From assembly GCA_914767715.1 (NCBI GenBank), contig OU612069.1, positions 25,665,387 through 25,729,386 on the forward strand: a stretch of DNA of 64,000 bases, given 5' to 3'. A program made the translations under genes and the position numbers. Shown piece by piece: positions 26,392 to 38,435 of this stretch. The stretch comes from Membranipora membranacea (lineage: Eukaryota; Bryozoa; Gymnolaemata; Cheilostomatida; Membraniporidae). Within the stretch, counting starts at the first letter, position 1; each line of letters begins with the position of its first letter. Below the pieces are notes generated by a model that ran no database searches, was not told where the DNA came from, and saw nothing but the letters and a program-made list of their open reading frames with translations.

Positions 26392-26613
26392 ATCTTTTCT
26401 TCAATTTTAAAACACCCAATCTTCTATCTTCAATGAAACACGCAGTGAGCCCCATATGTGCGAGATGAACAAGTTTACCTCGCTTTCAACCAAAACGAAT
26501 TTGAGGAGTCAATGTCTGCTAAAAACTAACAGAAAGTTACCACAACCTGTTATTTCTCAATATTACACAAATGTTTGTCTGACTCACTCACCAGGTATTT
26601 GGTTACGTGCCAT
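25241..26613 (-). CDS. EEP-fold endonuclease-like gene, copy F (intact)
   Basis: First coding exon 26613-26592, second exon 26055-25241, 278 residues. It is the complete partner of copy D: the second exons are the same, including the EEFLKV variant, and here the intron, first exon and TATA-like box are present because the tandem unit runs into normal duplicon sequence at 26,391. All EEP motifs are present except the usual Asp of the last one (NYH). Confidence 0.7.
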
Positions 26614-28314
26614 GCTGGAATCCTTACTTCTAGGCTTGCTTCTTAGCTTCTCACCACCCTCACAGTCAGTGATACCTTATAGTAGTAAAAGACGAAGCGT
26701 GATGTCTTTGTGATGTGCATCTGTCAAGTGTAAACTCAAACAGGCTGAGTCTATACAATTAAAGCCCTTTATGGGCAGCAACCATCAACGATCTCATATC
26801 ATATTACAAGCAATTACTTAGTTATGATATTTGTAGTCTATACAAATAAAGCTGTCATATGATTAATCCTTAAGTGGGGGGGGGGAGGGGAAGGGGTAAC
26901 TGAGCGCAGCACTGTAAAGTACGCCGATAGCTTTTTTGTAAAATATGCTATCTAGTTTTTGTGTCGCACTACATTTATGAATTTTTTTTCTTTTTATCCA
27001 TTTATAAATACTCCGTTATAAACCCCATGGTTTCTGTGGGTGTTGCAATAAATTCTTATCTTATCTTAATTACTGAGTTATGATATTTGTAGACTAACTA
27101 ATCCTATGTTTTGTTTATTATCACCAATCATCATCACACAACAGATCAAATCAAACAGCAGACTTCTAACTAACCAAACCTGTCATGTAAAAGGTCTTGT
27201 AGGATTCCATTTTGACAATAACTGAGCTTTTTGCATTGATTATAACAGAGGTAACACTTGGCTGAATCCGATTTGCCTGCATTCTGACTAACCCCCACCC
27301 CTTTTCTGCACTAGAGTTTACCAGGATGATCAAAAAATTGATCTACGTAACACTCAGGAATAAAAACCCTCATTGGCAGCTGACAACACTGACTTGTCAT
27401 GTATGGTGTTATGACAAGTCTCCCTATTTGGTAGGGAGGCTCCCAGTTTTTAGGGTTTTTTTTCCACCCTCCCTATCTCCCTCATTCTTCCCTTTTATCA
27501 GGGAAATGTTTAAGTTTCTATTTGCAAGGGAAACCATGTTTTCCTACCTCCACAGAACATAAACCTTTGAATTTGCATTACCATTATGCAGCTATTCATT
27601 ATTTTTGCCCAGCCTAACACTATTGTTAGGGGTGTCTCTCCTAGTTCGAATGAAGTACAACTATATCCTTTGTAAAAGAAGATCAAATGACACAATTAAA
27701 AATAAGAATGCTCACGTTTCAGCTTAGAAATATGACAAACCAGGGCTAAAGTGCGCCCGCACTGCGAGATTCAGATTCAGATTCAGTCACTATGGTCAAC
27801 ACAGGCTTGTCATGTATGGACTATGGTCAACACAGGTTTGTCATGTATGGATGGCACTTTGATGATACCTTTCTTGTTTATAACTTTATTTTTCTCAGAG
27901 AAAATTGGTACTACAGCTGGGAGTGAATCACACATGGCATTAATTCAGAATTAAGCAAAAACAGATATATACATCTGAACTGAAAGGCAATAACGGAATC
28001 ATTTACATAATGTTCGCACTTAGAATACACGTTTAGAATTTAACGAAATGAATCTCTCAAGTGAAACCAGTTATGTCAGCTCAGTTTACGCTCCAATTGG
28101 CTAAATCAGCTGAGATGCAGACAGTTATATCTGTCTGAGCTGAGCCCTGAGCAGAGCAGAGCAGAGCAGAGCAGAGATGTGTTTATATTTATCCTGGTCT
28201 GATCTCAGAGCCAGTAAGGGATCTATCTCCTCACCAGAATAACAGCATCTCTAAATTAGAGCATTTCTCTTTTCAGTCGTCTGCGACTCGATAATTACTT
28301 GACAGATCCTATTT
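26614..28314. repeat. Duplicon spacer (unit U2)
   Basis: Same content as 1,544-3,227: EEP promoter side, G tract near 26,876, 31-bp direct repeat near 27,790-27,850, and an AGCAG microsatellite with five repeats (28,147-28,175) against three in U0. No gene seen. Confidence 0.6.
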
Positions 28315-28411
28315 TCAGTACTCCAACATAAAAGCAGACAATGTCTCTCTGAGGAATGACACGGAGTCGTCCGACTGTAGGGGGAGTAAACTCAACGGCT
28401 CTACCAAATAT
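28315..28411 (-). pseudogene. Duplicated Nup96 last exon T1 (unit U2)
   Basis: Copy of T1 with intact acceptor, phase 2 entry and TGA stop. It encodes the same residues as the true last exon in the stretch read. Confidence 0.72.
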
Positions 28412-28729
28412 CTGTAAATAAAAGACATAATGATGATGTACAGCCGAACTCAAATGTTCAGACGATTCTGTAAGTTTGCTCACTGGGCTGTGTTCGTTTT
28501 CAGTTTAATCAATATTTCGGACCAACTCGCTACAAACTCAGGTGGTGATTATAGTGGTAGTAAAAGTTTGTGATGCACAAAAATCTTCCCTTCCTAAACT
28601 TTTACTCTTAGACTCGTCATATTTTCATTGATTCAAAGAACATGGAGGAGCCAAATTTATGAGCTGGCACTTGCTTGGCTCATTGCTTTATTATCGGGTA
28701 TAACAGAGATAATATTACTAATCACTTAC

Positions 28730-28953
28730 CTGGCCGAAGGGATAGAAGAATGAGGAATACACTTCTCCCCATCGATACTCATAATTAACTTGATATTATG
28801 TGCTGTGTGTAGAGCCATAGTAGACTGAGCTAGCATGTGCAGTGGTTTGGGGGTAGCTAGCGATAGCAGCCGACGCCCAAATGACAGTAACTCAGGCCTC
28901 AGTCTATCCAAAGAATAATCAGCCGGATCTTCAGTACTTTCTGCCTCTAATGA
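28730..28953 (-). pseudogene. Duplicated Nup96 penultimate exon (unit U2)
   Basis: Open 224-nt exon copy with both splice sites, in phase with T1 at 28411. Its upstream neighbour (29305-29343) is the broken exon. Confidence 0.75.
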
Positions 28954-29304
28954 CTGGAAACATAAGAATAAGATTATAATAATTAGAAATTTATGAAGGG
29001 GCTTGAGACATCTTCTGTAACTCAAATCGTGTGAATCGTGGAATCAAAGTATTCAAATAGGATACACTGACCTTGGTGTCAATGACAAATAAACTCTTGA
29101 GGAATTTGTAAAAAGAGAGCATTACTGAATTAGAACTTTCAATGTCAATTGTTTAGATGTATCAGCGGCATAATTGTGTATAGCAGTGAACTAATCACAG
29201 AACGTTGACAAAAAAGATGGGTAGATAAAATTGATACAGTAGCACCGTGTGCATGTGGAATGTATTACACAATGGAAGTAATAGTCAGAGTGATGATTGC
29301 TTAC

Positions 29305-29343
29305 CTCTTTAATGTCAGCCACGACGTCGTGTAATGTGATATA
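29305..29343 (-). pseudogene. Broken Nup96 antepenultimate exon (unit U2/U3 joint)
   Basis: Same truncation and same joint as at 4255: GTGATATA followed by AACAAGAGAGC. The donor remains and the acceptor is lost. Confidence 0.82.
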
Positions 29344-29394
29344 AACAAGAGAGCTAAATATGAAGATAACTGAATCGAAGAGGCCGTATATTCA

Positions 29395-29485
29395 CTATTG
29401 TCTGCAGATCATATTTTCGGTACTCAAACATCTAAGCAGAAATTTGAGGAATGCCACAGAGTCATCAGACTCAATGTCTAAATAT
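29395..29485 (-). pseudogene. T2 terminal exon copy (unit U3)
   Basis: Intact acceptor and TAG stop; encodes the same residues as the reference T2 at 47451-47361. Confidence 0.55.
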
Positions 29486-30850
29486 CTGTAGAGAAAAATA
29501 CAACCCATAGTAACGGCTGATCCATATAGAGGAAGTATTTGATATTTACTAATACTATGTTGGCTTGTGAGGTGAATTTTTGAATTATCATCAGACCAGT
29601 TACAGGTCAAGGTTGGCATGACATGATAAACAATATTCAGTTTCTTCAGATCCTGATAATTGAGAAAATAAAAACTATTGACATTACATCTTATGATGAG
29701 AGGATTTCAACAGCTTGTGGAAGATCGTTGGAGCTTGAATGTGTTATGAGTTGAGAGCTCAAGATATAGCAGCGCTCAAAGTACACAAATAAAGAAATAC
29801 ATTTTCTTATTTGATCTTTTTGATGAAGCGTTATGTGTTTGCTTATAGCAAAGCCTGTAAGCTAAATAGGCTGTATAGGTACAAAGTATTTGACGCCTGC
29901 AAAAAATTGCAGCGTTGTTTTTTTCAGATAAAATCAACGCAATACAATGAAAATGAGGCATAAGATAATGGCTGTGTTTTGTAGCTAATCTTACTCAGAG
30001 GTTATCCCACTCCATCAGCGTATAATTGTTGTGTAGTCATAACATAGTTCAATTTTTGGTTTGCTTATGAATCGCGAGCGAAAACTTTTTATAAAACACC
30101 TTGTTAGATGCTCACATTTCTCAAAATGTGGTTATGATTGAATGGTTACTCAGGTATCCTAGTATTAGGCTAAGCTACAAAACATGACCGTTAAAATAAT
30201 GATAGATGTATGACACATTCGCGGCATGCATGAAATATCTGAAACACATTCGCAGTGTGTGAATTATCTCAAGGGCGAGTGGGTCACTTAAAATTTGCAA
30301 GCGGGCCACATTTAGCCCGCGGCCTGCAGTCTGGGCAACCCTGGTCTAAGTGCTCAGATCGCTGCAAATGTGAGAGTTTGTGGTGCTACATCATCAAACA
30401 TAACTTTTTAGGCAGATTTTTTGTTGCTGCAACATTTATTTAGAAAGCGAAAAGGCTGTTTCTCAGAACAAACGAACCAATTTGATGCAAAATAAAGCAA
30501 AAAATAGATAGACGTGGATATCACAGAAAGAGTTGTAGAATAAAATTGAGGTACAGTAAAAAGTACAATAAACAGGGTTACCTAGGAACATTGGGGGAGG
30601 GGGGGGGGGCAAATTGGGTAGCCATATTTGTGCTGTAATAAGGTTCTTAATGCTAATTTATCTGGCAGAGAGATGATGATTGTCTTCAGATCATGATTGT
30701 CTTTTATATGGGAGCAATCAAGGCATTGTCTGCCTATGTTCATAGTCATGAATGTCGAGGATGAGAGCAGGACAGCATCTGGTAACAAAGATGATAGTTC
30801 GATTCACTCAGATCACTCTCTATATTCGTATGTAACAGGGTGTTACTCAG

Positions 30851-31962
30851 TCAGAGTAAGGAGTAACAGGGTGGCCCAGAGTCCATGTCAGAGTCTGAGT
30901 AGGACTCTGTCGTGTCAGACTCTGCGGTGTCTGAGTGATGTGGAAAAAAAGGTCTCCGCCGGAGCAACGAATAAATTATGTTATGGTAGTTAATAGATCC
31001 CGGAGTCTTATCAAATCTACTCGCTTCCCAGTAAAAGTCATTGTAGGCCTCATTGCTAATCCAGATATGATCAATTAGTGTCCCAGTGTCCCCTGTGTTG
31101 TTGGTGGGTAAATCCTTACGTAGCATATCTGACAGCATAAGTGATACTTTCCCCGGCAGCGGATTGTAGCTACGGTTTTGCTTGCGCAGCAAATCTATAT
31201 TGAAATCCCCCAGCAAAAGAAAAGATTTGCCTTTTAGGTGTACATCATGAATGTAATTGATCACGCTTTCTCGGTGGGATTGGGGTTTACCTGGTGGGCA
31301 ATATATAAAGAGAAGATTTAGCGGATATGGGCTCATTTCATTTCCCTCATCATCAAGTATATTTTTAGTAATTTCTACTAAGAATATCTCGACTTCGGTA
31401 CCGCAAAACCCAGGCACCTTCAAAATCTCCTCATATTCGACACATTCATATCTGAAGTACAGGACAGTTCCTCGTTTGGTCGTTGTTACAGGGCTACTCT
31501 CGAGTACAATGGAGCTATAGCCTTCCACCTCCGGTACATCACCACATATTTTAGCTTCTCCCACACCAAACACATCATAGCTAGGAGTTGCTTCCCTCAG
31601 ATGCTCTTCAGTTCTTCTTTATGTTGGTTTATCCCATTGATATTCCAGTAACCAACTTTAAAATCTACAATGGACTCTAGCTGCTATCACCACAATCACA
31701 ACTATTCAGGTTTGAGTTTCATTCAAACTAACCTGACCAAATCTTTTCTTCAATTTTAAAACACCCAATCTTCTATCTTCAATGAAACACGCAGTGAGCC
31801 CCATATGTGCGAGATGAACAAATTTACCTCGCTTTCAACCAAAACAAATTTGAGGAGTCAATGTCTGCTAAAAACTAACAGACAGTTATCACAACCTGTT
31901 ATTTCTCAATATTACACAAATGTTTGTCTGACTCACTCACCAGGTATTTGGTTACGTGCCAT
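30851..31962 (-). pseudogene. EEP copy G, frameshifted
   Basis: First coding exon 31962-31941 is intact. The second exon (31665-30851) has lost one base near 31,604 (CTCTTCAG where others read CTTTCTCAG). After YWNINGINQHKEELKSI the frame runs into TGA, and the downstream frame is closed by TAA on its 5' side. The rest, from GVGEAK to the acidic tail, is still open. The intron is shortened to about 275 bp. It is a recent pseudogene unless the base is a sequencing error. Confidence 0.75.
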
Positions 31963-32066
31963 GCTGGAATCCTTACTTCTAGGCTTGCTTCTTAGCTTCT
32001 CACCACCCTCACAGTCAGTGATACCTTATAGTAGTAAAAGACGAAGCGTGATGTCTTTGTGATGTG

Positions 32067-32410
32067 CATCTGTCAAGTGTAAACTCAAACAGGCTGAGTC
32101 TATACAATTAAAGCCCTTTATGGGCAGCAACCATCAAGGATCTCATATCATATTACAAGCAATTACTTAGTTATGATATTTGTAGTCTATACAAATAAAG
32201 CTGTCATATGATTAATCCTTAAGTGGCGGGGGGGGGGGAGGGGAAGGGGTAACTGAGCGCAGCACTGTAAAGTACACCAATAGATTTTTTTGTAAAATAT
32301 GCTATCTAGTTTTTGTGTCGCACTACAGTTTTGACTTTTTTCCTGCTTTTCATTCAAAACTACTCCATTATAAACCCCATGGTTTCTGTGGGTGTTGCAA
32401 TAAATTCTTA
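32067..32410. repeat. Left copy of direct repeat flanking the peroxidase segment
   Basis: Duplicon sequence from CATCTGTCAAGTG to CAATAAATTCTTA. It matches 39,791-40,131 on the other side of the 7.4-kb unique segment. The left copy carries the variant block with TTTTGACTTTTTTCC, like unit U5, while the right copy carries the variant of units U0 and U2. Confidence 0.75.
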
Positions 32411-32482
32411 AATAATCTCCAGGTGATAAGTAGGATGAGGCTGTATACGTAAGTGAGTAAGTTCTGACATATATATTTACAG

Positions 32483-35400
32483 ACCGATGAGATGATCGGC
32501 CCATGGATAGAACTAGGATTTCATGCGTGTGTTGGAGGTTGTGATGGGTGTGTCAACTTAAACCTCAAACCCAATAAAGGTAAGTTCTAGTAAGTGTTAC
32601 TATGAGGAAGTTCTCTTTGGGATATAGGCAGCTCAATAGTCTTGTTGTTCGACACGCAAGTTTTTGTGACTCCTCGCTCACCGTATGATTCTGATATCTT
32701 GATATTTGGTGATCAACTCAGGCATATACCACAACAGTCGCAAACAATTGTATGATTTCATGCGTAGTGAATCTCTCCAATCGCTTCTTCAGCAGTGGGT
32801 TGTGCCCACAAGCTAAATTGGCCGGTAGGGTTTTAATAGTTTGACAGATTAGGAAAATTGAAATTATTTTTTCAGCCATGATTTTCCTTTTCTCCTTTCT
32901 GCTATCATTCTGAGAGTAGTAATTCACTATCATAAACCACAGAGGAACATCTAGGCCTAGAGGTCCTCAGCTCTCCCTAAAGTATCTATTAAAAAATACA
33001 ACCGTCGACAACAATACGAAACATGCAATTCACCGCAAGTTGCAGTAAAATAGTGACAAGTTAGCAGCAATCTCCAGGCTGTGCAACTGCAAAATCACTC
33101 ATCGTTGAAGACCCTATGCACATCACTGTATTATGTGTCACCTCAGAATGTCCTTTCTTATTTATAGCTCTTACGGAGACTGTTAATGGCTTGTTGTCTT
33201 TACACGAACCTTTCAAAAACGTTGTGTCTTATGCTGATTTTGTTACTCTATCAGTGGTAGTGGCAGCTGATGAGGCAATCAAGAGGGGAGGTACAGTCAA
33301 ATTACTATTTTGTATAAGTCATATTATGTTTTAGGTGAAATGGTCTAATTGCATCAAAAGGACCTGGTTTAGATATTATTTTGGAGTGTTGTTTTCACTG
33401 GAAAAATTGTTTGAATGCATTCTGTTCACTCAATACATTTTGTATGGCAGAACATCCCTCAAACTTCCCATGACCATACTATATGAATTTACAAGCAGTT
33501 ATTATTTTCCAATCTGGGCCAATCTGCATGTAATCTGTCAAAATCCTTTCAAGATAAACTGTATTACCAAAGCTAACTTGAAAAACAAGCTAGCTAGAAG
33601 TTACAAGAGTAATAATCGTCATTCATTGAATCAATATATCACACCATGACCTGCCCCGCTTGATTCCATTTTCTTGCAACCTCGTTTTGCCAACATGACT
33701 CAAAATGTGTTATCCCTATGTAATAATATTTTATCTTTGTGAAGGAGGCACAGTTGGGGTTGGTATGCGATATGGCAGGAAGACATGCACCAAACCTCTT
33801 ACTAACAATAAAGTCCAGGATCTACCCGGAGGGGACGATCCAGATGCGGCAGAAGCGACCCGAAATATGATGGGTCTATCAGTAAGAGAGACCACTGCTC
33901 TTCTAGGTAATGTAGAGCAAATCCCTTTAACCAACAATCTCGACTTTTCAAGGTCATTTGGTTGCGCCTAACCTTGTAATAGATGCAGAATACAAAATTT
34001 ACTGTCATATCACATAAACCTCCCTCATCCTCAAAGCCGAAAGTGCTGATGGCTCATGGACTTTGATGAATAAGTTACAGTCAATCTATTTAAAAACTGC
34101 TCTCACAATCTGATCCTTGCTCTGATGCATTCCTAAATTTAGAAATGATACACTTTGAACTTTTCTCCAGTTAAGTAATTAAAACCCTGTTTTTGATCGT
34201 TTTGATTTTTGAAGCTGTTGTAATAGCATGGTCACAAAGTCTGTACCCATGATACTGATGTCAAAAATTATATAGTGTGAAATTTGAGCTTGACTTGAAA
34301 TATTGGCAAAACTAAATCGTGATTAGTGTTTTCATTCCTCTAGCAATGATGCGAGGCAATCTTTTAAATTGGATCCCGGATTTCAGCTATTGAAGCCCAA
34401 GTTTATGAGTGAAATATCATGGATAATTTGTATATCAAGTTTGTTAGTTCGTAGGCTCCCATTATTATTTTGAGAGTTGGTGATCATTTTGTAGGTGCAC
34501 ATAGTGTTGGTAAATGTCACAGAAGTCATCAAGGCTATGAGGGACAATGGGACTTTACTCCTGTAAAACTAGACAATGCATACTTCCAAAGCCTTCTCAA
34601 TTCTGACTGGGCTGCGGTTACGGCGCCTGATGTTCAGTGAGTGTATCAGTCATTTTACAACAATTCACAGCTAAGAGTTTATTTGTGAGGTTTATGATGA
34701 TATTAGGAATCATGGAATGTAATTGATAAAACAGCTTAATGCGCCATTGTCCCACCTGAACAAACCATGTTTGCAAGTGCTTTATCTAAGTTGACACATG
34801 CATGTCAGTGGGAGATCGCCACATTAGTAAGAGTGCTGTGGGGGTCTTGGAGGTCTTGGGTTTGATTCTAGCTGCAGCCTACTAGCCATTTCAGTTAATT
34901 GGTGTGTGCTGACCTCCTTTTATTTTGTCTGACAATGACCTGTGATCTTGTTAGTCTAACCATCTGTTGATGTCAAATCTATACATCCCTGATTCTTTTC
35001 CTTACAGAAAAGTACAATGGATACCGAACAAGGAGAAACACCTGAACCTTAAAACAGTATCACCTTCACGTATGATGTTACACTCTGATATAGGACTGAA
35101 GATTGATTTTAGTCGTATCGGTAAGACCAACAATCCAACTTGTACAGCTCTGAAAGGTGGGACAGGAACTCAAAGTGCACCCTGTAATAAAAGCTCTAAA
35201 TTCCTTCCATGGGTAAGTATCACCATAAGTTATATATAAGGAATGAATGGTTAAGTAAATATCTTTTTAAGTAGGAGGTGGCTCAGTTGGTTATAGCTCC
35301 TGCCCCCTATCATGCAAGCTTTGGAGGTCTTGGGTTTGAATCCCGCTGCATTCTACCGACTACTGGGCTCAATTGACGGCTAAGGTGTGCTCCGAACTAC

Positions 35401-35854
35401 CTGCAAACTGAGCGAAACTTGGCGCCGAAAATGGCGGCCGCGCCCTTAAAGTACCTTTGTTTCTTAGCCTCGGGACAGAGACATACTTGCGATTTTAACC
35501 AACAAGATAACCTATTCGTAGAATTACCTCATCATAATGTTGCGATGGGTTGTGCAGACATTTTTATTCACTGACTTACTGAAACAGACTGTTTTGGAGC
35601 GCTATTGGATAACAATAATCACTAATTGGGTGCTCAATTATTTCTCTCTACTTTCACCATAATAGTTGGAGGGGTGAGCATATTTTGAATAACATTCAAA
35701 TAAATAACTTCTATTGATTCCTATTATGTAGGTGAAGTTATACGCTGCGAATAATGTAATCTTCCAGAAGGACTTTGCCAAAGTACTCCAGAAGGTTTTA
35801 GAGCACAATAATAGTGGTTTGAAACCTGCCATCATAGATGTAACCAAAGGGTAA
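32483..35854 (+). CDS. Class I-like heme peroxidase, 5' end missing
   Basis: Six exons: 32483-32579, 33168-33290, 33745-33906, 34495-34636, 35008-35212, 35732-35854 (TAA). All are GT-AG and phase-consistent; 283 residues. Relatives (ascorbate and cytochrome c peroxidase type) reduce H2O2. Proximal side intact: GAHSVGKCH with the heme-ligand His, then GYEGQW, LDN-YF and the LHSDIGL Asp partner. Distal side altered: where the family has R-L-x-F-H-D-C this reads E-L-G-F-H-A-C, so the distal Arg and the Asp after His are replaced, though VGGCDGC follows normally. SYADFVTLS matches the SYADL helix. The first readable exon begins only 73 bp from the duplicon edge, and the N-terminal helices and any signal peptide are not found. 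The gene is either a truncated remnant or has distant 5' exons. Confidence 0.82.
34800..34920 (+). repeat. SINE-like repeat, copy 1 (intron of peroxidase)
   Basis: Shares GGAGGTCTTGGGTTTGA, the TACT core and the AATTG...GTGTGCT tail with 35,273-35,400. The GGTTTGATTC part resembles a pol III B box. Confidence 0.5.
35273..35400 (+). repeat. tRNA-derived SINE-like repeat, copy 2
   Basis: AGGTGGCTCAGTTGG resembles an A box and GGGTTTGAATCCC a B box, spaced as in a tRNA. The clover-leaf is imperfect and it is followed by a non-tRNA tail shared with 34,800-34,920, so it is a SINE remnant rather than a tRNA gene. It lies in the last intron of the peroxidase gene. Confidence 0.55.
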
Positions 35855-37871
35855 TAATCCCTTATGTGACATCAGATCTCTATTTTGAACATAAGCGCAG
35901 ACTAAATTCTCCTTGTACAATTACCAATCTACTGTAGGCTAGCAAGATTGTTATGAACAAAGGTGCTGGTTTAGATTACAAAATCATTTTTATACATGGT
36001 AAAAGATTTGTCAATGCTAATTGAAGGTCCGACTTACTTTGTTTTCTGAACGTTTTCTGAATGCGCTATCCTTGAAATTCCTGCAATTGAGTTTTTGAAT
36101 TTTTCATTTTTATTTATATAATTGATACCAGACTATAGTTGGCAATCACTGTTTTAAATACATAGAACAAACTTTGTAATTTGTTTAAAAACCTTACTAT
36201 GCTTCACAGTCTGATCCAGAATGTAATCTCTGACCAAATTATATGTGTGTGCGAAAAATACTCATCAAAGTACAACACGGTTGACATGTATGTATGCATG
36301 GTGAATTTAATGCAAAGAAGTAGGAACAGAAATTCAGATAGAGATAATAGTAGTAGATATTTATTATCACTTTACAAATAAATATACTTTTATGTCAGGA
36401 TTTGCTTTTCATTTCAGAGTATGAAACAGTAGGTAGCAATTGAAATGAGAAGTCTATCAACAAACCACTGTGTAATCTAACCATGAAAATAGAAGCTCAA
36501 ATCTCTGATTTGAATGGTTATAGTTTATGGGAGTATTTTCCCCTCAATTTATGAGGGGACAACTTGAGTTTATTGCACTTAAAAATCAATTACATTTTTT
36601 TGTCTTCAGTTTCAAAATGTGCTGTAATTGCAGACAACCCAGATATTCCTTAAGCAGTTGTAGTGGAAACGTAAACAGAAAATATTGCAAACTAATTTTC
36701 ATCACTGTTCAAAAACTGGAAATTCAGCTCACTTATCATTGACACACAGTTAATATGCTAATGAAGACAAATATACCACTGTGCATATCAATAAATCCTC
36801 TTGGTACCAATCTCTGGCCGTTCATGATTTAGCTGGTTTACATTCATAATCTAGTTTCAGTGAAAATTGTATCTGTGTTGTGTAAGGTACTATCAGAGGC
36901 AAGAGTTTTGCTAGACCCGAGAACTAGGCCATGTCCACGCTTGGCCTGTCACAAATTTGGTCCCGTCCAAACTCTGCCCCGTCCAAACTTGGCTCGAACC
37001 GAACTTGGCCCAAGCCAAGCTTGAACCGAGCCGAATTTGGCCTAGGCCAAACTCCGCCGTGTACAATTTTGGCCCCAGATATAAAACTTGGCCAAACATA
37101 CTGAAACTCTTACTCAGCCTAGTATATTGTCCGATTGCATATGACAATATTTGATGTTGCTCAGTGAAATCAAATAAATATTAGTGATTCCAGAGGATGA
37201 CACCTGTTTCACTAATTTGTTAGGTCCTAAGTTTAATTCACTATTGTGATTTAGATCATAGCGATACTATCATACCGTTTAGAATACTGACCAAACATTG
37301 CTGCACGATACAAGAGGTACTCACCATGTGCTCCAACAGAGAGTGAAATACATGTTTTTTTTCTCATTTGGATGATAGACTGTCAGTTACATACCCACTT
37401 CAGTATGTGACAAAAAGGTGTGTTGCCATATTCAGCCTTGATACCCATCGCATAAACTCTGTGAATGAATGGGGAATAAGTAATCTCGTTTGATTGAGTG
37501 AGTCAGTGCTGTGTGTTCTTCATGGGTTGAGTTCGGCCCAATATTTTTGAAGATCATAGGCAGTTTGAGCTGTTTTACTTGAATTTTATTTCTTACATTC
37601 AGCAAAAACAATTTATAAAACAGTTGCAAACAAAGTCCGCTCGATAGTATACAACATCCAACGTTTAAAATCATTTATGCAAATAGACATTGATATTAAA
37701 TACAAAATAATACGTTAACAGTAAAGAGTGAGTGCAGCGTTTCTGAAAACATATGTACATAACTAACTGATATAGGATAAGGACTCAAATTGCAACAAAA
37801 CAAATAAAGCTCATCGCTTATGGTTGCAATTTTAGTCATTCAAATAGTTTCCAGCGAGCGTGCGGTTGGCA
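35855..37871. other. Intergenic region after the peroxidase
   Basis: No convincing gene. It includes a GC-richer degenerate repeat tract at 36,925-37,095 and otherwise AT-rich unique sequence. Short open frames show no family resemblance. Confidence 0.45.
36925..37095. repeat. Degenerate tandem repeat based on AACTTGGCC
   Basis: Roughly 17-bp spaced variants of AAACTTGGCCC / AATTTGGCCT / AACTCTGCCCC follow one another about ten times, in sharp base-composition contrast to the flanks. Both strands are open, a by-product of the repeat. Confidence 0.6.
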
Positions 37872-38435
37872 TTACTTCTTGAAGAAGATTGATGATATAA
37901 CTCCTGGGCAACCGCAAATAGGTATTCTCTCACCGTTACTTTTGATGAGATAATACTGGTGATCCTTTTTAAGCGGTACCCCACCACATTTACCACAGCT
38001 GCAAAATATAATTCAAAGCTTTAACGGCAGCAGATGGTGTTTGGTTAAAGATTTTCATTCAAGATGATTGGCAAAATTTTTCTTTATCACCGCGGCAGTA
38101 AAAAAAATATCTCTATTATATCGGATCAATTTCGCATTTTTAATATATTGTTCTGGTTTTATATAAAGGGCATAGTTGGTTTCGGCAAAATGTTCCCTTC
38201 TCAGGATATTAAAGGCATTGAAATTGCTGACAAAGGGTGAGTAACTACTCCAAAAAGATTTCTCTCACAACGCTCAAGTACTTGGTTTATGTCATATCAT
38301 TTTCAACCACTGCTTGCCGCCACTAAAATAACACATAATTTTGATCTCTTACCTCGGTCCATGAGAAGGACAGTCAGTATGGTCTGGATACTGGTGAGAT
38401 TGATGTCCTTGGTAATTACTCTGGCCGTGTGGCAT
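37872..38435 (-). CDS. Small two-exon gene, His/Gln-rich N-terminus and Cys motifs
   Basis: Exon 38435-38353 begins ATG and ends AG before GTAAGA; exon 37998-37872 follows TTTTGCAG and ends TAA. Lengths 83 and 127 nt join in frame to give a 69-residue protein. The N-terminal half is MPHGQSNYQGHQSHQYPDH-like (His, Gln, Tyr, Pro). The C-terminal half carries CGKCGG and ICGCPG, four close cysteines that could bind a metal, and ends in FFKK. An acceptor-like TTTTACAG just upstream of the ATG suggests a 5' noncoding exon further right. I do not recognise the family. There is no membrane segment or signal peptide. Confidence 0.6.

Noticed and set aside
35273-35350. tRNA gene
   Set aside because: A- and B-box-like parts exist but the arms do not pair well and a related degenerate copy with a common tail lies nearby; a SINE.
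38202-38233. Plus-strand exon-like stretch (TTCTCAG, DIKGIEIADKG, GTGAGT)
   Set aside because: No partner exons in phase, and it lies in the intron of the minus-strand small gene.
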